Positions 11,876 through 24,100 of a stretch of 64,000 bases of DNA are shown piece after piece. Position numbers and translations under genes: made by a program. Source of the DNA: Lineus longissimus (taxonomy: Eukaryota; Nemertea; Pilidiophora; Heteronemertea; Lineidae); assembly GCF_910592395.1 (NCBI RefSeq), contig NC_088313.1, positions 16,074,437-16,138,436 on the forward strand, given 5' to 3'. The notes beneath the pieces are model-generated. The model was given only the letters and a program-made list of their open reading frames with translations. It ran no database searches and was not told the DNA's origin. The first letter of the stretch is position 1. Each line of letters begins with the position of its first letter.

Positions 11876-12313
11876 TTCCATGACCTACATCACTCACGCT
11901 TGTGTCTCCACAGTTATGAGGACAGTTTTCAGAGACAAGATGTTCAACGGACTTCCCTGGCTATATGATTCGAGCCATAGTGTTGTGTCCCTGCAACAGT
12001 GAGGACTTTGAAGGCAATACGCACCTCGGACAATGTCATTCTCTTGCCATGATTGTGTGATGTTGTTTTGTCTTCGCAGTAGTGACGAAAGTTTCGGAGA
12101 CTAGAATGTTTCTGCTCAATGGAAGATAGTGCACATATGCTATAAGTAACGTGAATGTGTCTTCACAATAGTGAGGACAGTTTTCAGAGATAGTGTTTCT
12201 TGCTGTATCTGTGAATATATGCTTCTCGAGTACTGAAGACAGAGACAATATGTACCGTGGACAGTGTCACATTCAGGCCATAAGCCTAGAGTACACCTGT
12301 CATCACAATGGTG
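11876..12313 (-). repeat. Right arm of the outer inverted repeat
   Basis: Reverse-complement partner of 7391-7830, ending at 12313 where similarity stops abruptly. It differs from the left arm by isolated substitutions and single-base indels. Confidence 0.88.
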
Positions 12314-12381
12314 CGCCACCATGTCCTTCCAGGCAGTACAGCCCTGAACCATCTGTGTTGGCACCTCTCTTGCAAATCCAA

Positions 12382-12453
12382 CCCGCTCTGCAACGTGGGA
12401 TACAACCCGCTCTGCAACGTGGGATACAATCCGCTATGCAACGTGGGATACAC
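12382..12453 (+). repeat. 24-bp tandem repeat, three copies
   Basis: The unit CCGCTCTGCAACGTGGGATA plus four bases repeats at 12382, 12406 and 12430; the third copy has CTATGC in place of CTCTGC. It lies just outside the right arm. Confidence 0.85.
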
Positions 12454-12527
12454 TTCCAACGACTTCAATAAAGGTAAACGGTAAACAATAAAGGCATCAG
12501 CGGTCCTCATGGTGCAACAAAGCTAGC

Positions 12528-13110
12528 TTGTGCCAATGTCTTCTTCATGTCTGCTCCTGGATGGTCTACGACACCCCGATTTTAAAAAGGTGCTGATTTC
12601 AACTCTGTATCCACGTAAATAAAATAGAGCTAGGTTGTGTAAATGTCTCAATCTCAGGCCCTTCTCTGAGACACCCCATATAAAGATGACTGCGAAAGCA
12701 TGTGAGACCATCAGAAAGAGTAAGGTTGTGACAATAATGTCTTGATGTCTGGTCCTTGCTTCAACAGAGCTTCACGGATTTTGTATATGAGACAACCTCT
12801 TTCCAGCAAGGAATGTTGCAACAGTTTGGCCAGTTGGTGCCACAGAGATTGTGGCTATGACACTTTATATCATTTTCAGAGACATCCTCCTGTATATTTG
12901 TGAGGAAAATTGAAGACTCTGACTGTGACTAAGTTGTGGGGGAGAGCCAGGTTGTGTCGTTGTCTTAAAACGTAAACCTTGACTCTCATTATATTTTCTG
13001 AGACATCCTGTATTGTAAGGAAATATGTGACAGTATATTTATGTCATACTGTTGTGTGAGAGCTAGGCTGAAACAGAAATGTCAAGTTGCAAGACTAGGA
13101 GACATTATTC
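12528..13110. repeat. Degenerate repeat family (AGCTAGGTTGTG...CTGAGACA)
   Basis: Diverged units of roughly 90-110 bp share AGCTAGGTTGTG, then ATGTCT, then TTCTGAGACATCC. Copies start near 12531, 12630, 12718, 12948 and 13062. Related copies occur at 54285-54910. The unit may be a distant relative of the 84-bp satellite, but I cannot prove this by eye. Confidence 0.5.
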
Positions 13111-13156
13111 ACAGCATGTAACAAACAACTAAGACAGATATTCACAATAAAATATA

Positions 13157-13162
13157 TTTATT
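13157..13162 (-). terminator. Candidate distal CDC25 polyadenylation signal
   Basis: TTTATT on the plus strand, AATAAA on the minus strand. If used it gives CDC25 a 3' UTR of about 5 kb. Other minus-strand AATAAA motifs lie nearer the stop codon, so a shorter UTR is possible. Confidence 0.35.
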
Positions 13163-16100
13163 TTACACATTGATACGTGGGTAATACTGATGTGAAGGAA
13201 GAAATGAACACTGAGCTGAATGTGAGGTATGCAACAATCAAAACATCAGAAGGTGACAGTGAAGAAGATAACATAGAATGTTTTGTCAAATTCAGCCTGT
13301 AACTTACTCTAATATCACCGATATAAAACCACTCATGACCACCAGACAGATTGGTGTCACCAACCCACGACCATGTGCATTCGAAATATTCAGAAATGGT
13401 TTTAGATCAGTGACACTAGAGTACATCAACTATCCACTATGTTTAAATGTTGTACAAGGGTAAGGATACACCCTGCTGACGTAGTCACATATCAAAATGT
13501 TTTACCATTAAATTTTAAAGTGTTTTCTCTGCAAACCACACATACCGGTACATGAGATGCTTGCCCCATCAGGACCCCTCTGTTCACTTTATTCACAGAC
13601 AAGAATACATGAGCATCTCCTAAATGCATTAGGAATTGGAACTAAAATATTGGTGCAAAAGTTTGACATACCTAAAGTGAACTATAAAGCAACCTTACAT
13701 CCTAAATAGTTTAGGACGTCATTATAATAATCCACACAGGAAGACAGATATCTTAACCATAAGGTAGAAAGCTGAACCACCACCTACCCCCTACATAATT
13801 TGTGCAATTTGAATAAACCTACATATTTTATTTGAGTTCAGGATTGTGACCTTTGTTAATACCCTTGAATAAATATTCCATAGATTGGGATGCCTGCTTA
13901 GATCCCAGTGAGACTAGCTTAGGTTTTTTAAGTTGAACTGCATGCACTTAATACCAAATCTCCGAACATTTCTTTAGTCTCCTTTCTTTCATCAATACAC
14001 CTAAACTACTAGAACCCTTGGCAGAAAATCCTTGCCTGCAAAATTCAATTATTTTCTGAAGTGAACCACAATCAGTCCATTACATGTATGCTTTTAACTT
14101 ATCATGCACACAAGACAATCTATATAAATAATGTTAATTAAAAAAGAACATGCTGCTAAATAACCTAAAATATGCAAATCATGAACACATAAAAAAGCCA
14201 CTTGACTAAAATGGCAGTTTGATCTTATACTAAGATATAAAAGATATTTTAAATGCTTGTGTGCTATTTGCAACTACATTTACCATCAGGACCTATCCTT
14301 TTGACGTTTCAAACACACACAGAATAATTGCAGTCTCTCGACTTGCAAACAATGGCAGGGCTTGTTTGGACTAATAACATATTAAGCTCCGAAATGCATA
14401 TTCTTGTAAATTACTGTGCTAAAGGCTATTATTACCTTATATTTCAGAGCAGGACCATTCCATTTTTCAGTACTTTCGTACAGCAGGAGGAATGCCCAAA
14501 TTCCTGTTATCCTAATTTGTCACTGGTCCACCTTGTTTGACAAAATGACCTCCCAGTGGAATCGCCCTTCTTTTGTTCCATATAAGTCCACAATATAAAT
14601 GCATGACAAATGAAATACAAGTTTCAAGTGACTCTTTTAGTCTTGAAATTATTATTATATATATAAATACTTTAAATGACATGCCAAAAACCGAACGCTA
14701 GATTTTCTCCACATCCTACAATACCTAATATCCCTACCAAGCCTTGTACAAACCTAAGCCTAAATTAATATATTCTACTTTTCTACCACACAACTACGAG
14801 GAAAAAGGTTCAGTCCCCTTTTTCCAAATGAACTCAACATTTTCATACCTGATATAAAAAGATATCTTTACATGTGACCATCAATGTATTAAAGCTATCA
14901 CCTTTTGTTCCGAGGAAAGCATAATTCTCTCAAACCCTCCACAAGAAAACTACCATGTTCCCAGTACCATGTTTTTGGAACAGGGACGTTCCATTTTTTC
15001 ATTAAGACAGACAGAAACACTAATAGCCAGTACTGTCTATTGAGAATGCCAATTCTGAGTCCATAACACGTGATGACATGTTAAATGGACAAAGACTGTC
15101 CGGGCTAAAATGCTTTCATAACTTTGGCCTTTTATCTGGAACAAGGGGAGAAGACTCATGGAGAATTCAAGAGATCCAGAATTCTTATCATACATCTATA
15201 TTTCAAAAGCCAGATTTTGAACGTTTTCATACTTTGAAAATACGTTTCCAAAATGTTAACGTTTCAATAAATGACTTTTAGAGAACTTATATATGACTCT
15301 GAGGACAGATTTTTAGATCTATCGACTTCCTGAGAAGGTAGTTTTATCGAATACACGTTACAATGGCACAACATCGACTTATCACAAACAACATCCAACC
15401 AAGCTGAACCAGTCTTGTAGTTAATAGAAAACATTGAAGAAATAGTAGACAACATTTAGATTAAACATCAAGAGTATTTGAAGATTTTAGAAAAAATACC
15501 TGCACTTTCTCACTGGTTCAACTTAGCTGACTTTCTTCTTATACATTCAATTCCGAAACTGACATCAAAAGCAAATTTTCGTGATACACCAGTTACTTTT
15601 CAATAAAGGTTGGTTAAAATTTAGTTCGAAACTTTTGCCTAGGATTCAATGTTTGGAATATACAACATATTTTATAGCAGTTACCCCAGTAGACAACATC
15701 CTTGAATAGGATATTTAATATTTCTTTGCGAAATTTTTTCCATGCCCATCCAGGGGATGTCATCCAAAGGAAGTACTACTCTTCTAGATTTATATACTTT
15801 GGCTCTAGCTGATACACTTATATTAATTCTTCTATCTGTCTTTCTGACCTCCTCACATTCGGCTACCAACAATTGTAACATTGATATAATAATAAGAATA
15901 CGTGATATTTACAAATCCTGTACATGGCATATCTATACACTTGATTCACACCGTGACGCAATGCACAATTAAAATCCTAGATCAGGAAGTCTAGGAGAAA
16001 ACATGCAGTGCAAGTAACAAAATAATGTGAATTTCAATTATAACAAAAACTTGTTCAAACAAACATAAAAGTTAAAAATTGTCCCAAGTTATTATAAGAG

Positions 16101-16720
16101 ATTTTCCACAATTAGATGTCAAGCTTATAGGATCGATCTGATCTGATGACCTAGGCATTTTCACAGAAAATGTTCAGTCATTCAAACTAGATTCGATGTC
16201 CAACTAGCAGTTTTCTACAATATCACACACCAATCCACTTTAAATTGATGATGGAGAATGCAGATGCAAGTGATAGATAAGATTTAAGACCCTTGAGGGA
16301 AAGCAGAGATGATTTAAAAAAATAAAATCCAATTGATAAGCCTTGTTATGAATGCAGCAAAATCGCTTGCTGATAGTGATACACTGCAAACAGCATATGG
16401 CATACATGTATGTCACCTCACAATGTGAAAGACATTCTCAATTCCTTCTGGAATATTTTTGTATTTTTTAAATCACCTGCAAACAGTCCCCCGAGTTGAA
16501 AATAAATTAATGTTGAGGTAATAGCACATAGAGGTGTCAGCAGTGCATTACGCACCTAATTGAAATGTTCTCCCAATTTTAGGAGAAACTGGCGACATTC
16601 ACACTATCACAATCATTCCAACATACACACAGACTCGCACACAAACATATGCCAGTTCAAAACATATAAGTTAGTCTTGGGCAAACTATACCAGAATTGG
16701 CTGGTTCAGCTATTAGACAT

Positions 16721-16840
16721 TGGGTGATATGAATAAAGACTAGCAAGTGCTTTTATCTAAATCTCCATGTACATTTACACTAGGCCTTCCTGTACAAAAC
16801 CGGAGTAAAAGCATTTGCTAGACTTTATTCATATCACCCA
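16721..16840. mobile_element. Hairpin / MITE-like inverted repeat
   Basis: Left arm 16721-16762 begins TGGGTGATATGAATAAAG; right arm 16802-16840 ends CTTTATTCATATCACCCA. They pair over about 38 bp with few mismatches around a 40-bp loop. It has no coding capacity and lies in the putative CDC25 3' UTR, where on the minus strand it supplies an AATAAA. Confidence 0.7.
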
Positions 16841-17302
16841 TTGTTTAACAGATTGTTGCTGCTTTCGGCAGTGGATCCAGAATAATGTGATTGCTCATTA
16901 ATAATGTGTCCTAGTCTGTGTGGCACTACCGTAACTGTTTGAGATAGCAGATTGTGAATTATGTCTTGTATTTGATTGAATGGTCTTCAGTGCCAGCCAC
17001 AAAACTACAATTTATACTAGTAGTGACTTGTAGCGGATGTGTTATGAATGAACAATCACAGAATCAAAAAACATTTGTGTTCCCTGCCAGAACCAATCTG
17101 TAGACAGCCAGTGTTCTCAACTCTATTCTCTTCACGTCAGACAGCATTCAGCTTAGATTTTGTTGTGACTGAGAACACTGACAATACACATTGAATTTAC
17201 TGGTGGTAAGATAATCCACTCATCCCCTCATCCTAAAACAACATAATGATTTCCAAATAAACGGGTATCATGTGGACACCAATGTGAGAATCAGAAAAGT
17301 CA

Positions 17303-17767
17303 GCACTCCAAGAGACCTGAAAGGAAAAATTTAGCATTTCGCATTGAACCCAAGATAGGTTCAGCACTCCAAATGTCTATGCATTACAAATTCTATCAAG
17401 CACTCCATTTTTGTCTGCAGTCTGAAAGCTATGAACTCCAAAATCACGGTACATGCAAGCAAGTCTATTCTTTCAAATATTGCATTGTGCCATTTTGGGT
17501 TCGCCTTGGGTAATATAAGTCATGCTAGCACTCCTGTTTTTGAAAGAAGAGAGTTCATCCCATGCACTCCAACGCAGTCTATGCACTCCAGTATGAAGAT
17601 ATATCTAACATGCATGCCATTATAGTATACGGCACTCCAGTATTAGTAAATGCAGTCTGCACTCCAATAGTCTCTGCACTCCACTTCAGTAGTCTATGCA
17701 CTCCAGTTTAGAGTAGCAAATTCAGTCCATGCACTCAATTATTGCTTTAACTCCATTTTGCACTCCC
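17303..17767 (-). repeat. Cluster of about twelve TGGAGTGC motifs
   Basis: GCACTCC or GCACTCCA (TGGAGTGC on the CDC25 sense strand) occurs at 17303, 17364, 17400, 17528, 17564, 17583, 17632, 17659, 17676, 17698 and 17760, plus a variant at 17731. Spacing is irregular, and only short flanks such as AGTCTAT recur, so this is either a very decayed short tandem repeat or a repeated binding site. Confidence 0.75.
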
Positions 17768-18197
17768 GTATTGCAAGATTCAAAACTCTGTGTCCCTTAT
17801 TGCTCAACATGACCTGACCTCACTATGAAACTCAAATCATAGCCTCCAGACCTTTGCAAAGGTTTTGATAACTTTGGGTTATTTTTGATAAAATTAAACA
17901 TTTCTTCCAAATACCCCAGTCCTGAAAGGTTCATGGAGGATACGTGAAAAATTTATACCACCGGGGTAGTCTTATGTCATTCTTATGCTTTCATACTAAG
18001 AGGTCAGATCAGAGCCTGCTTAGGGCACACTAAAAATTCAACATAGCATATCACAGCTCCTGCTAAACCGAACATCCCTGCAAACCAATATCAGGCAAGC
18101 CCATTCTAATGCATTTTCAATAAATTTAGGACAGCCTCATATTGACTGGTGGGGGTGTAAAGTCCAATATATTGCCTAGGAAGAGTTTGTCAATGCT

Positions 18198-21100
18198 TTA
18201 GAATTTCAATCCCCGTGATAGACCAGACCGACGGCTTTCTCCGCCCCATGATCGGGACTTTGCACGGAAGTGCTTGAGATCGTGAGAGTGGTCCCTGTGC
18301 AACATTGGTTTGTAGGTCTGAGGGACGCACAAGTCTTTGTCGGTACTCTCGAAGAAGTTCTTGTAACCGCCGTCGAGGAGGTACAACTCGGGGTAGTGCA
18401 GGTGAGGGTAGCAGTCTTTGTTGGCCTCACGATCTTGGCTCCTCAAGAAGCGAGATCTACAGAAGAAAATATACTGTATCATAACACATGCAAAAAGCAC
18501 AAGCCCTGTAATTTATAGTTTGGACAATAGGACACAGCACTGTTAGTTCAGAAGTCAGCAAACACTGACGAAGGAAACATTGACCAGTTCAGTTCTTCAG
18601 CATCATTGGGACAAGAGCAATGCACTTCTACAATACTTACAGAGAGGGCGCTCTTTCTGAGGAGAATTCGCAATGGAAGATGATGATAAAGCGTTTGTTG
18701 GGGTCCTGGGTCACGTGAATCTTCTTGAAGAACTCGGCGAGGATCTGATCCTTCGTGTAGAGATTCAGACCGTCCTTGATGTGACCACCCTCATACTCAT
18801 AGGGGAAGCGAGCATCCACGATCACAAACTCCTCGACTATATGACTGTATTCATTCTTGAGCAAGCGGGACAACTGTAAAAATGAAAACAAACAAATGAT
18901 TATAATGTCTGCTGCAGTTGCGTGGATAAATCTAAGTGTCTTCCTCCTTCAGTCCGTTGGCAAGATTAAGATCTAAACATTGAGTTTGCCGATTGTCAAG
19001 ATGATGTTGAACTCTGATTTGGAACATCCAAACCTGTCATGTAATATCATCTAAAACATGTTCCAGAAGCCCTTTTGAATGATCTTCATGTGTTACTCTA
19101 ATGAAATTATGAAGACTTCCTCTCCAATTATATGATGCTTTGTGAGAGTGAGAACTTACCGTATCGGGTGAAATGTATTTGAGATCTTGATGTTTGCCTG
19201 AGGAATGAGGTAGGCAGAATGCTCGGGAGAAATCTCCAACGAGATCAGTTTGGTCGGCACCTTGAAATAGACAATAATCGAGTTGATAATACAATGTAGA
19301 CAAAATGGACTGGTAATATCTATCAAGTGAACATCAATATTGACTTCACATAATGTTGGCAAAAGTCCTAACGCTAATGTTGTGCTTTTTCCTGTTCTGA
19401 ATCAACTCACCTTTGTTGAGGGCAGATTTGATGCTGCATTCGTCCCCTGCAGATACCGAGCGTTGGAACTTGGGCACAATCTGGAAACAAATAACGATTC
19501 AAATAAAGGGTTGTTTCATGTGACTGTTTAAACAGGATGCTAGGCCATTCCTACGAATTCTTCAAGGAGGTGATATCACATGACTGGAGAGCATCATTGG
19601 GAACAAAATTTGAGATTTCTGGGCAATAATATCTGCATATTCAAGTGGAGATCAAACACAGAATGAGAAGAAGACACCTTTCCTAACAGTACCAGGTGCT
19701 ACTTGAGGATGTTTCCATCAGAGCCTTGCATCAGAGGATTATCTCTGTCAATCAGACATAAGTAGGCTTCTATTACAAATCCAGTGAGTCAGTCGGGATA
19801 AGCATCATCTGGCGCCAGTATCATCCGTGGTTTGGGATTAACTCACCTTTGCCCTTTGTTGAATTTCCTTCGGGTAGCAAGGTTCGGCGTTGAAGTCAGA
19901 CACACTCTTCCTTCTCTTGCACATCACCGGTGTGTTCTCATCAACAGGGGGCTCTGGGCGCTTGAATGATGTGAGGCGCGTGTTGAGGACGAATGGACTG
20001 CACTTGGGCGATTGTGGGAGGTTGAGCTTGGGGGCACTGGGACTGCGGAACAGGCCTCGTGGCATTGCCTTTCCACGCCTTGGCTGAAAGATCAACATAT
20101 ACAAATTAACAGAAATTAAACTTAATGGAGGTATCTGCTTAGAGATGTTCCACTCTACTAATACAATACTAGAAGATGCACAGAACTATCAATTATGAAT
20201 ACTGCACAAGTGTGGGTTCTAAAATTGGCAACTCATAAACATAGAAAATCTTCAACATGGGACTTCAGGTCAAAGTGAAGAATTTTGGATAATCATAGTC
20301 TGCCAAGAGAGATGACTGGTGTGGACCTTTCCAAGGTTAAAACCAAATTTGCCTCTGCCAGAATTATGGAAATATCCAACTCTGAAACCTGCATATGGCT
20401 TAACCACGATATAATTTGCTACTTACGAATGGGGGTGAGATCAGTTGTTCTGCAGGCTGTCTAGGTGATTTGGGATGGATTAACGGAGCATTCAACAAAC
20501 TGCTGAGGCCCTTCACACCAGAGTTCCTGACGTCATCCTCGTCATCTTCAAGGTCGATCAATTCTAAGAATCCATCATCGTCTTCATTACTATTGGTCGA
20601 TTCGGCCGAGTGCGCTCGCTGGAGGGGGCTGCGGCAGCTGGTTAAGGACACTGTGGCTAGCGGGGACCTGGCACGAGGTAAGTCTTCGAGGGACGTAGAT
20701 TTGGAAAACTGGAATGGATAATCATCTATATGATTTACAAAGAAAACAAAAGTTTGTCCAGCTGCCCGACTGAACTGGCTAGATGGACACTTGTGACCTG
20801 GCATGGGTTGACAGAAAAGTTTCAAAATTTAGTCAAACCTCAATGAGGGTTGTCTAGACATTTATGCAGCATGCTTTTGAAAACTTTTCAGGAAGCTGAG
20901 AGATCAGAGACATCTCGTGTTTAGTACTCTCCTGACTAGAGTCAACTTTTATCAAAATCAAGTTCTTGACGAAAACATTATGATAAAATCATAACGTGAT
21001 GATGTCATGAAGGATACACATGTCTATTTGACCTGATGTTATAGATAACTGGCGAAGTCTGTTCCTGTGACTAAGCCAGTTGACTTTTATAGATAGGATT

Positions 21101-24100
21101 GTAGGATGACCATTTGATGTCATTGTCATACTAATTAGCACCAGTATTTACTCATTATTTGGCCTTTGAGAATCATTTTGAAAAAGGTGCATGATCTTTT
21201 ACACAAACGGTGTCAAAGGGATATGATATTGCTGAACAAACGCAAACCTAGCTAGCAACATAAGTGTGTTTTGATTATCAAACTAAGCGGGCACAGAATA
21301 ATCAGATAAACGGCATAAGTCCTGTAAATCTGGACTCTTGTTTTATGCTCCCCAACTTAGGCAGATGATAGCCTTTGCCAACCAATCCAGACCACCAAAT
21401 AAGGAAGTAGGCCATTTTCTGTTACCTGGCAGGCGATGGACCGAAAACAACTTTTTCCACAGATTTCATGTAACTCAAAAGTTTTTTCAATGATTCCAAA
21501 ACAGGAAACAAGAAGTTGCAATTAGAAGGTCTATGTATGAAAAGTGACAGCTTATTGAAAAAAATTGTCCCATTTTAATAAGTTGTAATCATGGTTGTTT
21601 TAAAAGTTCCAAAATAGGAAGAGACTGGCACCCAGTGGGGAAGTGGGCCTCCTGAAATAGCCAGGAAATCAAACAGCCTTGGTGTCAGACAGTTGTTTTT
21701 GAAATTCCAGCATCGGCAATCACACTTCAGGCATGAAATAAAGATATAGAATTCGATTGTGCCAAAGTCAGACACGCAATCAGACAGTCCAAGGGTTGAA
21801 ATTTAACAAATTATCAGGTCCTTTTGAACTAATTTCACAGTTGTTTTTTAAAACTGCGGAGGAGGAAATCACCTAAATGAGTAACATACAAGACGTGGTC
21901 CTTGAAGTACGTCAAGGCAGCCACATGTAGACAGGCAACCACACCATCCAAGTGTAAAATGTAACACTTTGCTCGAAATCTTTGGACCTTTTCTCAGGCA
22001 TTTTCACAGTTGTTTTTGAAGTTCCGTAAAAGGAAATTCAACTTGGACATCCAGCCTGGACATTATGGATTAAGGGAAACCAAGATATGAGTTACATGTC
22101 AGGAATGAATTGCAATAGCAACGTCAAGCCAACAGAGCAGTTGTGTTGTTTTCCCAAACAGGGTCAAAAGCATTCGCACAACAGTACTTGTTATTTTCAA
22201 AATGAAGCACATGTCTGAAATATATTGCAAACACAGCGCACACCGCTCAGTGAAAACGGTAGGACAGAATAGGGGTATAATGGACCCAAGGTCTTCATCA
22301 AATAGAACTCTGTTGAGACACTCAGACAACAGTGCAGCTCTGAATTTCAACAAGTCAGGAGAAATTGCAAGCCAAACACCGCAGAGGGTGGCACTGGTCA
22401 AAGAAAACAACAGGTTTTCATGAAATAGAACTTCAAGTATCAAGTGCAGAGTAAGGTGTTTTGAAATGTATTGCAAAGACAACACGGTAAAGGGTTGCTC
22501 CGTCTTTTAGAAGATGGATGTGACATTAAGAGACACTACTCAGCATGCCAAGAGGAGTCGAACAACTTTAAAAGAGCAACATGTACATGTAGTTGTCTTA
22601 TTTTTATAATATTTTAAGATCTAGATTCCAGGCAAAGGGACATGCAGTTTAAGTTATGGGCAGGACTTTTCATATTTGGGACAAATTGCTCTAACTACAC
22701 AAGTTTTTGTCTTTCAAAATCGTGTATGTGCAGTGGTCCCAGACAAACAACGTGTCATGAAAGAAAACAACAAGCCTACGTACAGTTGTATCATTGTTTT
22801 TTAAGGGTCATTAGGACTGTTCCTTTTTATTAATAAGGGTTTCTTGGAATAGTCTGAGGTGTATGCTTGAACATGAGATGTCGAAAATAGCCAGGGTGGA
22901 TTTCTCACCGTAGAGGCCAGTTGGTTTAGGAGTTACAAAGGTGGAGTAGAGGGACCATTGTTTTTAGCACATGGAGGAAATTTATAATGATTTTGGCACA
23001 TGGGCTTATGAATGACACATGGGAAGATGAAATGTTAAAAACGTCATACGGAAAATTTTGAAGAGTTTGATAATAGATGTGACAATTTACGTTGTTTTAT
23101 GAATATTGGATGAGGAGTTGCCTAACTGGGGGTCTTTGTCACCAACTGTGTTGAAGTTGAAGGAAACACTTGCACAGGTGTCATTGGACGTGCAGATGTG
23201 ATTTCTTATAATTTACAAAGCAAGACTTTTCCATTGAAAAGGAAATCACAAAACAAAGACTTCTTTTCATAACCATGACGTCAAATGCCAAGACACCTGG
23301 CCCATTTCAAACAGGTGATTTAGTGCAGGTTGGGATTATTAAGGAATGACTTTTCTGAACCCATTTCTATGAAGAAAAGGGGAAGGCTTCATTGAAAAGG
23401 AACAAAAATTAATCATAATCATAATTCCACAAATAATACGCCAGCACACACCACAGATTTCTTGCAGGTGGAATATCCATTCAGATATAATAAAAGAAAG
23501 ATCTGGCCAGATTAATTTGGGATCAAATCTGTTGCAATCTTTCAAATATTCAATGGTAACCAATAAACAAGGCCGAAATTAGTTGGTGCATTACTTTTTT
23601 CCAAGCTCATTAACTTTTAAGTTCAAAACAGGTGGCAGAGGAACTTAACTGGATTTATATTTGCATAATTTCTATTGGGCATCTGTCATTTTCAATTATT
23701 TCTTCCAAACATGGACCATTACCTTCATCTTAATACCTCTGCCCCTCTCGTCGCATGGTTGAACTGCACTTAATTCAGTGTGTGACCTCAGACCAAGATT
23801 ATATTTATCATCCCGACTCCTAGTCTTGGAGTTTTGTCTCAACTTCATACCTCCTTTGGACATAAAAAACTTCAGAGGTTAAAATGTCATTTAGCTGGCT
23901 TGAGTTAAACTACCATTTTGATGAAACTCCACGTAAAATACCCCTTGATTGATTGATGAGAGGACACTGAAACTCTTCTGTAAGAATCTTACCAGGCTAA
24001 GAGGCGGCATGCTTCCTCGCTTGCCGTCGCTGGGCTTGCAGGGCGAGTATCTGAGTGGTGAGTTGGAATCCTCGCCTAGCAGTCTGTTCCTCTTTGGTGG

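Larger units (their letters stand above)
7391..12313. repeat. 84-bp satellite array arranged as nested inverted repeats
   Basis: The core unit is 84 bp; AAAGAGTG recurs at 8041, 8125 and so on. Units read forward at about 7391-9915, reverse at about 9916-10165, forward at about 10166-11705 and reverse at about 11706-12313. Many neighbouring units are identical or differ by 1-3 bases, while the outer units are diverged, as expected from unequal exchange in the centre. A longer composite block with GTGAGTGATGTAGGTCATGG recurs at about 7811, 8950 and 9420 and, inverted, near 11890. Because 84 is a multiple of 3, long open frames appear on both strands, with a 28-residue period containing NCPPYCED on the plus strand. 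They begin at GTG rather than ATG, are cut by TAG-bearing variant units and flip strand with the array, so I do not call them genes. Confidence 0.93.
13163..18197 (-). other. Putative CDC25 3' UTR / downstream region
   Basis: AT-rich sequence with no recognised gene on either strand. It contains a hairpin element (16721-16840) and a cluster of TGGAGTGC motifs (17303-17767), described separately. Its assignment to the CDC25 transcript is inference. Confidence 0.45.
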
